This document shows, piece by piece, positions 34,307 to 41,926 of a stretch of 41,926 nucleotides of DNA. Source of the DNA: Oceanospirillaceae bacterium (lineage in GTDB: Bacteria; Pseudomonadota; Gammaproteobacteria; Pseudomonadales; Balneatricaceae); contig JABXIM010000001.1 of NCBI GenBank assembly GCA_013373085.1, positions 1 through 41,926 on the forward strand. Direction: 5' to 3'. The notes under the pieces are model-generated. The model had not been told where the DNA came from. It searched no databases and saw nothing but the letters and a program-made list of their open reading frames with translations. Both the position numbers and the translations under genes were made by a program. The first letter of the stretch is position 1, and every line of letters starts with the position of its first letter.

Positions 34307-36082
34307 TCACAGCGCCTGCTTGCGCAGGTAATAGGCTTCCAGCTGGGCGCGTGTCAGCAGGCCTATGATCTGGCCGCGGTTACTGCTGACGCAGAGAATA
34401 TCGGTCTCGTGCTGGCGCATGCAATCGGCGGCCTCCTGCAGGGTGGCGCGAAAACTGACAGTGACCGGATCGCGGCGGTGCGCAGGTATGTTCAGCAGGT
34501 TGACCTCGGGCGGCTCATCTTCCTGCTGTTCCAGCCAGAGCGTCAGGTCTGCACGCGGCAGCAGGGCCCGCGGTGCGCCGTCGCTTAACAGGACCCAACT
34601 GGCATCCTGTTGCGCCAGCACCTTGGCGCGATGGCTGCTTTCGGTCACCGATGCCCGGAGAAAGTCGCGCTCCATGAGACTGCCGACGGCGGCGCGGGAC
34701 AGCACCTGCGCCAGCGGTTCCTGACGGTAGTCCAGGCCCTGAGCCTGCAACAGCGACTGAAATATGGATGGCAGGCGGAAAAAAGCACGCACCGTCAGGT
34801 TGCTGATCACGATTGCCAGCATGCCCGGCAGGATGATGTGTGGGTTGCCGGTCAGCTCCAGCAGGGCGATCAGGGCCGCGAGGGGCGCGTTGAGCACGGC
34901 GCCCATCATCGCCCCCATTCCGATCATCGCATACAGACCCGAATGAGACAGTGAGTCCGGGCTGAGCAGCAGGCCGAGCGAGCCGAGCAGGGCGCCGGCG
35001 AGGGCGCCGATGACGAAGGTCGGGCCGATCAGGCCGGCGGGGATACCGAGTCCAAGCACCACCGGTGTCAGCAGCCATTTGGCCAGCAACAGGCCCGCCA
35101 GCCAGAGAAGTTCCTGCTGCCCCAGCAACGTCGCCTGAAGGGTGTCGTAGCCGACGCCCATCACCTGTGGGAAGGCATAGGCGACGGCTCCGGTGAGTAC
35201 ACCCGCCAGTAGCAGGCGTATGTATAGCGGCACCCGGGGCTGCAGTGCGACAGTACCCAGCATCAGGCGGTTGAAGCCCCCCGCCAGCAGGCCTATGAGC
35301 AGCCCCAGCAGCATGACCATCGGAATCTCGCGCAGGTCGCCGATACTGAGCGGCGGCACATTGAGCAGCGTCTGGGTGCCGAGGCTGGCGCTCACCACCA
35401 GGTTGGCGGTCACCGCCGAGACGATGATCGGTGTGAACCCCAGCACGGTGTATTCCAGCAGTACCACCTCCATGGCGAACACGACGCCCGCCAGCGGGGT
35501 GCTGAACGCCGCCGAAATGCCTGCCGCAGTGCCGCAGGCCACAAGCAGGCGCATGGAGTTATTGGGGACGCGCATCCACTGGCCGACAAGGCTGGAACTG
35601 CCGGCGCCGAGGTGGACCGCCGGCCCCTCACGTCCGGCGGACTGCCCACTGAGCAGGGCGATGGACGCGGCTGCAAACTGGATCAGAATATTGATTGCGG
35701 GGAGATGCCCCTGGTGGTAACGCAGCCGTTCGAGCACATGGACGATGCCGACGCTGCGTCGCCGGGGCGCAAGACGCCACAGCAGCAGGCACAGCAGCAG
35801 GCTGCCGGCGATTGGCAGCGCGATCCGTACCGGCGTGGAAAGCCCTTCGAAATTTTCCGGATTGCCGTCCGGCAGGTAGAGGGACAGCGGAATTTCGACC
35901 GCGAGGCGGAATGCCAGGATAATCAGACCCGCAGCCAACCCCGACAGGACACCGAGGATCAGCAGCTGGGGCAGGGAGTCGATATGAGACAGGCGGTCAC
36001 GAAAATGCTCCAGCGACAGGAGGTCCTTGCGAATCAATGGGCTATGGTCCGGATAGTTTTTAGGGTTGGCGCTTTGTATCAT
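34307..36082 (-). CDS. ClC-family chloride channel/transporter with C-terminal CBS domains
   Basis: A 591-residue membrane protein. Residues about 30-430 are the ClC core, with GREGPAVHLGAG (the GKxGPxxH-type helix), the selectivity segment GIPAGLIGPTFVIGALAG, and a final helix NAPLAALIALLELTGNPHIILPGMLAIVISN. A CBS pair occupies about 450-590 (LMERDFLRASVTESSHRAKVL and ILCVSSNRGQIIGLLTRAQLEAYYL), typical of nucleotide-sensing ClC proteins. Whether it is a channel or Cl-/H+ exchanger is not decided. MIQSANPKN at 36082 is the best start though no clear ribosome binding site precedes it. It is divergent from argC and leads the thiE-hemL group. Confidence 0.87.
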   Translation of the reverse strand: MIQSANPKNYPDHSPLIRKDLLSLEHFRDRLSHIDSLPQLLILGVLSGLAAGLIILAFRLAVEIPLSLYLPDGNPENFEGLSTPVRIALPIAGSLLLCLLLWRLAPRRRSVGIVHVLERLRYHQGHLPAINILIQFAAASIALLSGQSAGREGPAVHLGAGSSSLVGQWMRVPNNSMRLLVACGTAAGISAAFSTPLAGVVFAMEVVLLEYTVLGFTPIIVSAVTANLVVSASLGTQTLLNVPPLSIGDLREIPMVMLLGLLIGLLAGGFNRLMLGTVALQPRVPLYIRLLLAGVLTGAVAYAFPQVMGVGYDTLQATLLGQQELLWLAGLLLAKWLLTPVVLGLGIPAGLIGPTFVIGALAGALLGSLGLLLSPDSLSHSGLYAMIGMGAMMGAVLNAPLAALIALLELTGNPHIILPGMLAIVISNLTVRAFFRLPSIFQSLLQAQGLDYRQEPLAQVLSRAAVGSLMERDFLRASVTESSHRAKVLAQQDASWVLLSDGAPRALLPRADLTLWLEQQEDEPPEVNLLNIPAHRRDPVTVSFRATLQEAADCMRQHETDILCVSSNRGQIIGLLTRAQLEAYYLRKQAL

Positions 36083-36157
36083 TAAGGAGTCGGTCGGGAG
36101 CGTCAACTCGTTCGCCGGCGCCAATTCAGGTTTTCGACTCTTGCATGTGAGGTTGAT

Positions 36158-37189
36158 GTGATCAAGGTAGGTATCGTGGGCGGCACCGGATACACCGGCG
36201 TCGAACTGTTGCGGATTCTGGCGAATCATCCTGAGGTTCAGGTGGACGTCATTACGTCGCGATCCGAAGAGGGTATCCGCATCGCGGACATGTACCCGAA
36301 CCTGCGCGGTCACTACGACCTCGCCTTCACGGTGCCGGACGTCGAGCGTCTGGCGGGCTGCGATGCGGTGTTCTTCGCCACGCCCCACGGCGTTGCCATG
36401 AGCATGGCGCCGGAACTGGTCGAGCGCGGCGTCAAGGTGATCGACCTTGGAGCTGACTTCCGCATCAAGGACCTCGAGCTCTGGTCGCGCTGGTACGGTT
36501 TGGAGCATACAGCGCCGGAACTGGCCGCCGAGGCGGTTTACGGCCTGCCGGAAGTGAACCGTGAGCAGATTCGCAACGCCCGCATGATCGCCTGCCCGGG
36601 CTGCTATCCGACAGCGGTGCAGCTGGGCTTCCTGCCGTTGATCGAGAATGCGCTGGTGGATCATCGCCGGCTGATCGCGGACTGCAAGTCCGGCGTCAGC
36701 GGAGCCGGTCGCGGCGCCAGTGTCGGCTCGCTGCTGTGCGAGGCCAGCGAAAGCTTCAAGGCCTATGGTGCGGCGGGGCATCGCCACCTGCCGGAGATCA
36801 AGCAGGGGCTGAGTGGTGCCGCCGGTCGTCCGGTGGGGCTGACGTTCGTACCGCACCTGACGCCAATGATCCGCGGGATCCACGCCACCCTTTACTCGGT
36901 ACTGAAGGATCCGACCGACGGTCTGCAGGCGTTGTTCGAAGAACGCTACGCCGACGAGCCGTTCGTCGACGTCATGCCGGCTGGCAGCCATCCGGAAACC
37001 CGTAGCGTCAAAGGGGCCAATATGTGCCGTATCAGTGTCGTGCGGCCGCAGGACGACGACACCGTGGTGGTGCTGTCGGTCATCGACAACCTGGTCAAGG
37101 GCGCAGCGGGTCAGGCGGTGCAGAACCTGAACATTCTGTTCGGTCTGGATGAGCGTGCCGGCCTCAACCTTGTGGGCCTGATGCCCTGA
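36158..37189 (+). CDS. argC: N-acetyl-gamma-glutamyl-phosphate reductase
   Basis: A 343-residue NADPH enzyme, third step of arginine synthesis. It has the nucleotide loop [18 protein letters not shown], the active cysteine in [14 protein letters not shown] (about C149), [11 protein letters not shown] and the catalytic His region [12 protein letters not shown]. Start is GTG 36158 with GAGG 5 nt upstream. It lies 75 nt from the divergent ClC gene. argC followed by erpA is the Pseudomonas order. Confidence 0.97.
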   Translation: MIKVGIVGGTGYTGVELLRILANHPEVQVDVITSRSEEGIRIADMYPNLRGHYDLAFTVPDVERLAGCDAVFFATPHGVAMSMAPELVERGVKVIDLGADFRIKDLELWSRWYGLEHTAPELAAEAVYGLPEVNREQIRNARMIACPGCYPTAVQLGFLPLIENALVDHRRLIADCKSGVSGAGRGASVGSLLCEASESFKAYGAAGHRHLPEIKQGLSGAAGRPVGLTFVPHLTPMIRGIHATLYSVLKDPTDGLQALFEERYADEPFVDVMPAGSHPETRSVKGANMCRISVVRPQDDDTVVVLSVIDNLVKGAAGQAVQNLNILFGLDERAGLNLVGLMP

Positions 37190-37202
37190 TTGGCTGTAAT
37201 AC

Positions 37203-37232
37203 TTGACTACTTTTGTCGGTTAAGAAAGAATA
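37203..37232 (+). promoter_or_regulatory. Probable sigma70 promoter of erpA
   Basis: TTGACT (37203-37208) and AGAATA (37227-37232) with an 18-bp spacer, about 30 nt above the erpA ATG. The -35 is a near-consensus match; the -10 is moderate. Confidence 0.5.
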
Positions 37233-37261
37233 GCGGCCAGTTTTAATATGCGGGAGTGGGT

Positions 37262-37612
37262 ATGACTGAGTCCTTTGAGCAGAATCCTCCGCTGGTGTTT
37301 ACCGAAGCGGCGGCTGCAAAGGTGAAAAGCCTGTTGGAGGAGGAGGAAAACGACAACCTCAAGCTCCGGGTCTATATCACCGGAGGGGGTTGTGCCGGCT
37401 TTTCCTATGGCTTTACCTTCGACGAATCGATGGCGGAAGACGACACTGCGGTCGACAAAGACGGCGTAACGCTGGTCGTGGACGCGATGAGCTTTCAGTA
37501 CCTTGCGGGCGCCGAAGTGGACTACAGGCAAGGTCTGCAGGGTTCGCAGTTCGTCATCAACAACCCCAACGCCACCACCACCTGCGGTTGTGGCTCGTCC
37601 TTCTCGATCTGA
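37262..37612 (+). CDS. erpA: Iron-sulfur cluster insertion protein ErpA
   Basis: A 116-residue A-type Fe-S carrier that delivers clusters to apo-proteins such as IspG. The three conserved cysteines are present: one in [11 protein letters not shown] and two in CGCGSSFSI at the C-terminus. The start ATG 37262 has GGGAG 5 nt upstream; an upstream GTG at 37256 overlaps that site and is rejected. It lies 72 nt after argC with its own probable promoter and converges with anmK. Confidence 0.96.
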   Translation: MTESFEQNPPLVFTEAAAAKVKSLLEEEENDNLKLRVYITGGGCAGFSYGFTFDESMAEDDTAVDKDGVTLVVDAMSFQYLAGAEVDYRQGLQGSQFVINNPNATTTCGCGSSFSI

Positions 37613-37675
37613 TCGACTTTCGGGGCGGCCGTTTCGGGCTGCCCCGGCCTTCCCTTGGGTGACTTGACGCGGCTA

Positions 37676-38779
37676 TCAGGGCTGAAAGACAGCTCCTAGG
37701 ATGCGTGCGCCCGCAGCGCCGGTTACGGCGGCCAGGTTGCCGCTCAGGCCGTCCAGCGTCCGCGCCGCCAGCCAGGCGAATGCGCAAGCCTCAACCCAGT
37801 CCGGGTCCTGCCCCAGGGCCGCGGTGGTATTGACCTTATAAGGTTTCAACAGGGTGCTCAGGCGATCCAGTAGCTGTTTGTTATGGCTACCGCCGCCACA
37901 GACGAACACCTCGCCGCCTGAACCCAGTTCCCGCTGTATCTCCTGGCTCAGCGAGCGGGCGGTCAACTCCAGCAATGTGGCTTGAATATCCTCCGGAGCA
38001 GCGGTTTCGCATGCGCTTGTCCGGATGCATTCGCTTAGCCAGTCCAGGTTGAACTGCTCCCGGCCCGTGCTCTTGGGTGCGGGGGCTGCGAAGAAGGCCA
38101 GGTCCAGCAGTCGTTCGAGCAGCGCCGGCACTACCGTTCCGGATGCCGCCCAGGCGCCGGCGCGGTCGTAATTGAGTCCCCTCTGCTGGTGTATCCAGCC
38201 GTCGAGCAGCACGTTGCCGGGACCTGTATCGTAGCCGGTGACCGGGCGCGAGCTGTCGGCAGGCAATAGCGTGATATTGGCCATGCCGCCGATATTGACG
38301 ATGACCCGGTCGCTGGTTTCGGTCCGGAACAACGACTGATGGTAGGCGGGTACGAGTGGTGCACCCTGGCCGCCTGCCGCCATGTCGCGGCGGCGGAAAT
38401 CTGCGACCACCGTCAGCCCGGTGCGCTCGGCGATCAGGTTGGGGTCGCCAATCTGCAGTGTGAAACCGGCTTCCGGCCTGTGACGCACGGTCTGTCCATG
38501 ACTGCCGATCGCCCGAATCGAGGCGCGATCGAGGCGGGCGCTGTCTATGAGATTGTTGGCTGCGGTTGCAAACAGTTCGCCGAGTGCAAGATCGAGTCGG
38601 CCGAGGCGCTCGATCTCGTCGTCGCCCGGATGCATCAGCGCGAGGGTCTGGTGTCGTAGGTCGCCTGGCAGCGGCTCGCTGTGGCTGGCGACAAGAGAGA
38701 GGCTGCGGCCATCGTATTCGACGACGACCGCATCGATGCTGTCGAGACTGGTGCCCGACATCAGGCCGAGATAGCGCAT
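37676..38779 (-). CDS. anmK: Anhydro-N-acetylmuramic acid kinase
   Basis: A 367-residue sugar kinase that hydrolyses and phosphorylates anhydro-MurNAc, a step in cell wall recycling. It has an N-terminal GLMSGTSLDSIDAVV (phosphate loop), GSHGQTVRHRP, GDPNLIAERTGL, DFRRRDMAAGGQGAPLVPAYH with the catalytic Asp region, NIGGMANIT and VCGGGSHNKQLL. The start MRYLGLMSG is 8 nt after the peptidase gene stop; the frame open further upstream runs inside that gene and is ignored. Pairing with a peptidoglycan endopeptidase fits wall turnover. Confidence 0.95.
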   Translation of the reverse strand: MRYLGLMSGTSLDSIDAVVVEYDGRSLSLVASHSEPLPGDLRHQTLALMHPGDDEIERLGRLDLALGELFATAANNLIDSARLDRASIRAIGSHGQTVRHRPEAGFTLQIGDPNLIAERTGLTVVADFRRRDMAAGGQGAPLVPAYHQSLFRTETSDRVIVNIGGMANITLLPADSSRPVTGYDTGPGNVLLDGWIHQQRGLNYDRAGAWAASGTVVPALLERLLDLAFFAAPAPKSTGREQFNLDWLSECIRTSACETAAPEDIQATLLELTARSLSQEIQRELGSGGEVFVCGGGSHNKQLLDRLSTLLKPYKVNTTAALGQDPDWVEACAFAWLAARTLDGLSGNLAAVTGAAGARILGAVFQP

Positions 38780-38786
38780 GGCGCGC

Positions 38787-40214
38787 TTACTCGGCCAAAG
38801 CGACCTGGGTGGAAGCGTATTTGTCGAGCTGTGCCAGCAGGGTCTGGGAGACGGACTGGAAGGCGGCGCGTTCGCTCTTTGGTACCGGGTCCGCATGTGG
38901 CAGTTTCACGGTCATGGGGTTCTTGTGCGCGCCATTGATGCGGAATTCGTAGTGCAGGTGAGGGCCGGTGGCGAGACCGGAACTGCCGACGTAGCCGATC
39001 AGCTGGCCCTGCTGTACGCGACTGCCTACCGAGAGGCCTTTCTTGAAGCGGGACATATGGGCATACAGGGTGGTGATGCCCTGGCCATGCTGCAGGATGA
39101 TCACATTACCGTAACCGCCCTTGACGCCGCGGAAGATGATCTTGCCATCGCCGGCAGCCTTGATTGGCGTACCGGTGCCGGCGGCATAGTCGACGCCCTT
39201 ATGCGCACGGATCTTGTTCAGTACGGGGTGCTTGCGGCTGAGGTTGAACGGTGAGCTGATGCGGGCGAAATCGACCGGGGTACGCAGGAAGGCCTTGCGC
39301 ATGCTGTTGCCGTCCGGCGTGTAGTAGCTGGTGTTGCCTTTGGAGTCGGTAAAACGCAGGGCGCGAAATACGTTGCCCTGGTTGACGAACTCGGCGGCGA
39401 CGATGTTGCCGGTGCCGATGTTTTCGCCGTCCAGCATTTTTTCTTCGTAGATCACCCGGAAGGTGTCGCCTTTGCGAATGTCGAGCGCGAAATCGATGTC
39501 CCAGCCGAAGATGGCCGCCAGCTGCATGATGGTGTTATTGGACATGCCGGCGCGGGAGCCGTCGAGGAACAGTGAATTCTCGATGGTGCCCTGGGCGAAC
39601 TGATGCTGGATACTGGGCTCGCGCTCGAGGGACTCGGTGCGGTAGCTGTCGCCATCGCGCTCCAGCAGAACCTGCTTCAGCGGGCTGACGATATGCTTGA
39701 GCTTCTTGAGCTCGCCGCCCTCGATCAGGAACGAGAGGGTTTCGCCCGGGTAGATGCGGGACAGCGCCTTGTTGTCCTTGGTGGCCTGGATGACCTGGTG
39801 TACGTCGAGGGCGGTAAGGCCGGCGCGCTTGAACAGGGTGCTCAGGTTGTCGCCACTGGTGACCTTGTAGTCGACCCAGTTTTCGACCGGCTCGGCGGGT
39901 ACTTGGGTAACCGTCGGGTCTTCGGGCTGTTCGTTGGCTTCGCTGCTGGTCGCGTCGCTCGGGAGGCGCTCGTCCTGCAGGGTTGGCAGCAATTCGGTGT
40001 CGGTTTCCTCGTCGAGCTTCAGTTCGAGCTTGACCGTATCCTGCTGCAGGGTGCCGGACTCGGGACGGTCGCCACGGGTGGCGGACACCTTCTCCGACGG
40101 AACCAGCATCAAGGTGATGCCGATAATGACGACACAGATGGAAACGGCGACCAGATGGACGGTCGGCAGGCGGCTACCGATGTTCTTTATGACATTAAAC
40201 ACTATGCTACCCAT
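38787..40214 (-). CDS. M23 family peptidoglycan endopeptidase with LysM/OapA-like domain
   Basis: A 475-residue envelope protein like MepM (YebA). There is one transmembrane anchor at about 18-38, an acidic linker (45-105), and an OapA/LysM-like domain at about 110-200 (WVDYKVTSGDNLSTLFKRAGL). The M23 zinc peptidase domain is at about 320-440, with zinc ligands in HKGVDYAAGTGTPI (HxxxD) and HLHYEF (HxH). It would cut peptide cross-links to let the wall expand. anmK follows after 7 nt. Two TATTCTATTTT copies lie in its upstream region. Confidence 0.92.
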   Translation of the reverse strand: MGSIVFNVIKNIGSRLPTVHLVAVSICVVIIGITLMLVPSEKVSATRGDRPESGTLQQDTVKLELKLDEETDTELLPTLQDERLPSDATSSEANEQPEDPTVTQVPAEPVENWVDYKVTSGDNLSTLFKRAGLTALDVHQVIQATKDNKALSRIYPGETLSFLIEGGELKKLKHIVSPLKQVLLERDGDSYRTESLEREPSIQHQFAQGTIENSLFLDGSRAGMSNNTIMQLAAIFGWDIDFALDIRKGDTFRVIYEEKMLDGENIGTGNIVAAEFVNQGNVFRALRFTDSKGNTSYYTPDGNSMRKAFLRTPVDFARISSPFNLSRKHPVLNKIRAHKGVDYAAGTGTPIKAAGDGKIIFRGVKGGYGNVIILQHGQGITTLYAHMSRFKKGLSVGSRVQQGQLIGYVGSSGLATGPHLHYEFRINGAHKNPMTVKLPHADPVPKSERAAFQSVSQTLLAQLDKYASTQVALAE

Positions 40215-40279
40215 AAAATAGAATACCCGTACAGTGGCCTATTTAACCGCAAACCATAAGGGGTTGGCAAAATAGAATA
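40215..40279 (-). repeat. Direct repeat AAAATAGAATA upstream of the M23 peptidase gene
   Basis: The 11-mer occurs at 40215-40225 and 40269-40279, 54 bp apart. On the minus strand each reads TATTCTATTTT and includes a TATTCT that could be a -10 box, so tandem promoters or two regulator half-sites are possible. The -35 matches are weak. Confidence 0.4.
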
Positions 40280-40325
40280 TCGGCATCAGCCGAAAAAAGT
40301 TAACAGTCTTTTCATCGACACGAAT

Positions 40326-40354
40326 TTGTTCGCAGCCCGGTGCGGCGGTAGAAT
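40326..40354 (+). promoter_or_regulatory. Sigma70 promoter of tyrS
   Basis: TTGTTC (40326-40331) and TAGAAT (40349-40354) with a 17-bp spacer, 45 nt above the tyrS ATG. Both hexamers are close to consensus. Confidence 0.65.
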
Positions 40355-40398
40355 ACGCGTCCTTTAGTCAATAGCCGTTTCAAGGGTATTCGAAAGCA

Positions 40399-41700
40399 AT
40401 GAGCGACATGACACTGTTACAGGATCTCAAAGCCCGCGGGTTGATCGCGCAGATGACCAGCGAGGAAGAACTTGAGCAACATCTGGCAGAGAACAGTGTC
40501 ACCCTTTATTGCGGCTTCGACCCGACCGCGGACAGCCTGCATCTGGGGCATCTGGTACCGCTGCTGATGCTCAAGCGTTTCCAGGAGTATGGCCACCGCC
40601 CCATCGCGCTGGTCGGCGGCGCCACCGGCATGATCGGTGATCCCAGTTTCAAGGACCAGGAACGCTCGCTGAATTCGGCAGATATCGTGCAGCAGTGGAG
40701 TGACTGTCTCAAGGCCCAGATCAGTCGTTTCATCGACTTCGGCGACCAGGAAGGCGGCGCGATTCTGGCCAACAACTTCGACTGGACCTCCAGTGTCGAC
40801 GTACTGTCGTTTCTGCGTGATATCGGCAAGCACTTCACCGTTAACGCGATGATCGCCAAGGAGTCCGTCCGCCAGCGCATCGAGCGCGAGGGCTCGGGTA
40901 TCTCCTTTACCGAATTCACCTACCAGATCCTACAGTCCTACGATTTCCAGTACCTTAACAAGGCGTATGGCTGCTCGCTGCAGATTGGTGGCTCCGATCA
41001 GTGGGGCAATATCGTTGGTGGTATAGATTTGTCTCGGCGGATGAATGGAGCCCGTGTATACGGACTGACATTGCCGTTGATCACCAAGTCGGACGGTACC
41101 AAGTTTGGCAAAACCGAAAGCGGTGCGGTCTGGCTCGACGAGAAGAAAACCTCGCCCTATGCCTTCTATCAGTTCTGGCTGCAAACCCCCGATGCGGACG
41201 TCTACCGTTTCCTGAAGTTCTTCACTTTCCTTCCGGTCGCCGAGATCGATGCGATCGAGAAGGCCGATGCCGAGCGTGAAGGCCGTCCGGAGGCGCAGGC
41301 TATCCTGGCGCGTGAGGTCACCCGTCTGGTGCATGGCGAGGAAGGCTTGGCGGCCGCGCAGCGTATCACCGAAGCGCTGTTTTCGGGCGATCTGTCGACC
41401 CTGGGCGAGAATGACTATGCCCAGCTGAGCCTCGACGGCTTGCCGTCCTCTGGGCTGATCGTGTCTGAGCTTGCGGAAAGGCCGCTGACCACATTGCTTG
41501 CAGACGCGGGGCTGGCCGCCTCCGGCAAACAGATCAAAGATGCGCTGCAACGCAATGCTGTGGTGGTCAATGGTGAGGCTTACGGCGTTGAAGACAATAT
41601 GAAGGCTCCGGAGGTGTTTGCCGCCGATCGAGCTCTTTTCGGCAAATACTTCCTCGTTAAGCTCGGCAAGAAAAAGCATCACCTGTTCGTGGCAGCCTGA
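40399..41700 (+). CDS. tyrS: Tyrosyl-tRNA synthetase
   Basis: A 433-residue class I synthetase that charges tRNA(Tyr). It has [21 protein letters not shown] (HIGH as HLGH), the tyrosine site region [11 protein letters not shown] and [19 protein letters not shown], and KMSKS as [15 protein letters not shown]-terminal S4 domain lies at about 365-425 ([27 protein letters not shown]). The KFGKT signature marks the E. coli-like TyrS form rather than the TyrZ form. It has its own promoter and ends in an intrinsic terminator. Confidence 0.97.
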   Translation: MSDMTLLQDLKARGLIAQMTSEEELEQHLAENSVTLYCGFDPTADSLHLGHLVPLLMLKRFQEYGHRPIALVGGATGMIGDPSFKDQERSLNSADIVQQWSDCLKAQISRFIDFGDQEGGAILANNFDWTSSVDVLSFLRDIGKHFTVNAMIAKESVRQRIEREGSGISFTEFTYQILQSYDFQYLNKAYGCSLQIGGSDQWGNIVGGIDLSRRMNGARVYGLTLPLITKSDGTKFGKTESGAVWLDEKKTSPYAFYQFWLQTPDADVYRFLKFFTFLPVAEIDAIEKADAEREGRPEAQAILAREVTRLVHGEEGLAAAQRITEALFSGDLSTLGENDYAQLSLDGLPSSGLIVSELAERPLTTLLADAGLAASGKQIKDALQRNAVVVNGEAYGVEDNMKAPEVFAADRALFGKYFLVKLGKKKHHLFVAA

Positions 41701-41729
41701 ATGCGCCGACACGAAGAGTGATAATGAAG

Positions 41730-41764
41730 TAAAAGAAAGGGCGCCAATGGCGCCCTTTCTTTTA
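41730..41764 (+). terminator. Rho-independent terminator after tyrS
   Basis: A 16-bp inverted repeat (41730-41745 with 41749-41764), core GGGCGCC/GGCGCCC, AAT loop, and a T-rich 3' arm running into TATAT. It lies 29 nt after the tyrS stop and separates it from the rRNA promoter. Confidence 0.93.
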
Positions 41765-41836
41765 TATATGCGCGGGTATGGATGGATAAGAGAGAACTCT
41801 GGTTGCTAAATGCTCAGATGTTCTCTTTTTGGTGGT

Positions 41837-41896
41837 TTTCAAAAAAATGTCACAAAGGTTGTTGACTCTCCCGCTGGGGTCTGTAGAATTCGCCTC
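41837..41896 (+). promoter_or_regulatory. rRNA operon-type promoter (P1), with A/T-rich upstream element
   Basis: TTGACT (41862-41867) and TAGAAT (41884-41889) with a 16-bp spacer and G+C-rich discriminator CGCCTCC. The A/T-rich stretch TTTTCAAAAAAATGT just upstream would be an UP element. The sequence closely resembles Pseudomonas rrn promoters, and in Pseudomonas a 16S gene follows tyrS/tyrZ. The rRNA gene itself is beyond the window. DksA, encoded at 21210-21638, would be expected to regulate this promoter. Confidence 0.85.
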
Positions 41897-41926
41897 CTCG
41901 CTTGAGACGACGGCCTGAAACGGCTC

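Overview
The window is a 41.9-kb stretch of a gammaproteobacterial chromosome with fairly high G+C. It most resembles the family Pseudomonadaceae, for three reasons. The block dksA - gluQ - small membrane gene - cbrA - cbrB - (sRNA) - pcnB - folK - panB - panC is the Pseudomonas arrangement. The block argC - erpA - anmK - M23 peptidase - tyrS leading into a ribosomal RNA operon is also found in Pseudomonas. Pseudomonas-type REP sequences lie at 931-1048. Genus-level placement (for example Halopseudomonas or a related marine lineage) is a guess. Almost everything is core chromosome. No prophage, plasmid, CRISPR or complete insertion sequence was seen.

Layout. 1-914: 3' end of pnp with a strong terminator. 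931-3472: REP cluster, then a translationally coupled minus-strand group (rsuA, rsmC, YciC-like membrane protein). 3773-6890: a family I CoA-transferase with an extra C-terminal domain and a duplicated PTPS/QueD-like protein. 6991-10471: a DUF6351 protein and an acetyl-CoA acetyltransferase on the minus strand. 10966-14569: pcnB-folK-panB-panC. 14570-15738: a 1.17-kb non-coding region. 15739-21638: dksA, gluQ, cbrX-like gene, cbrA, cbrB. 21846-24071: aminotransferase, sfsA and a convergent Rieske protein. 24178-24448: a structured non-coding element with terminal inverted repeats. 24508-27065: tonB, FecCD-type permease and ABC ATPase. 27033-31642: two-domain kinase divergent from mrcB (PBP1B), then a TPR lipoprotein. 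31742-36082: ClC channel, thiE, hemL and a membrane protein on the minus strand. 36158-41700: argC, erpA, anmK, M23 peptidase and tyrS. 41862-41889: an rRNA-type promoter reading out of the window.

The most interesting part is 14640-15725. In Pseudomonas the space between cbrB and pcnB holds one small RNA gene, crcZ, whose A-rich (CA) motifs titrate Hfq/Crc and relieve catabolite repression. Here there appear to be two CrcZ-like genes in tandem on the minus strand, offset by about 655 bp. Each has four A-rich blocks, its own sigma54 -24/-12 promoter, and an upstream array of GTTACC-type sites about 80 bp from the promoter. CbrA senses, CbrB (a sigma54 activator) would act at both arrays, and two RNAs instead of one would be made. 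I read this as a local tandem duplication of the output RNA of the CbrAB system.

Functional themes: carbon-source control (CbrAB/Crc RNAs), RNA maturation and decay (pnp, pcnB, rsuA, rsmC, gluQ), vitamin and cofactor supply (panBC, folK, thiE, hemL, erpA), iron/heme or corrinoid uptake (tonB and ABC genes), and cell wall synthesis and recycling (mrcB, M23 peptidase, anmK).
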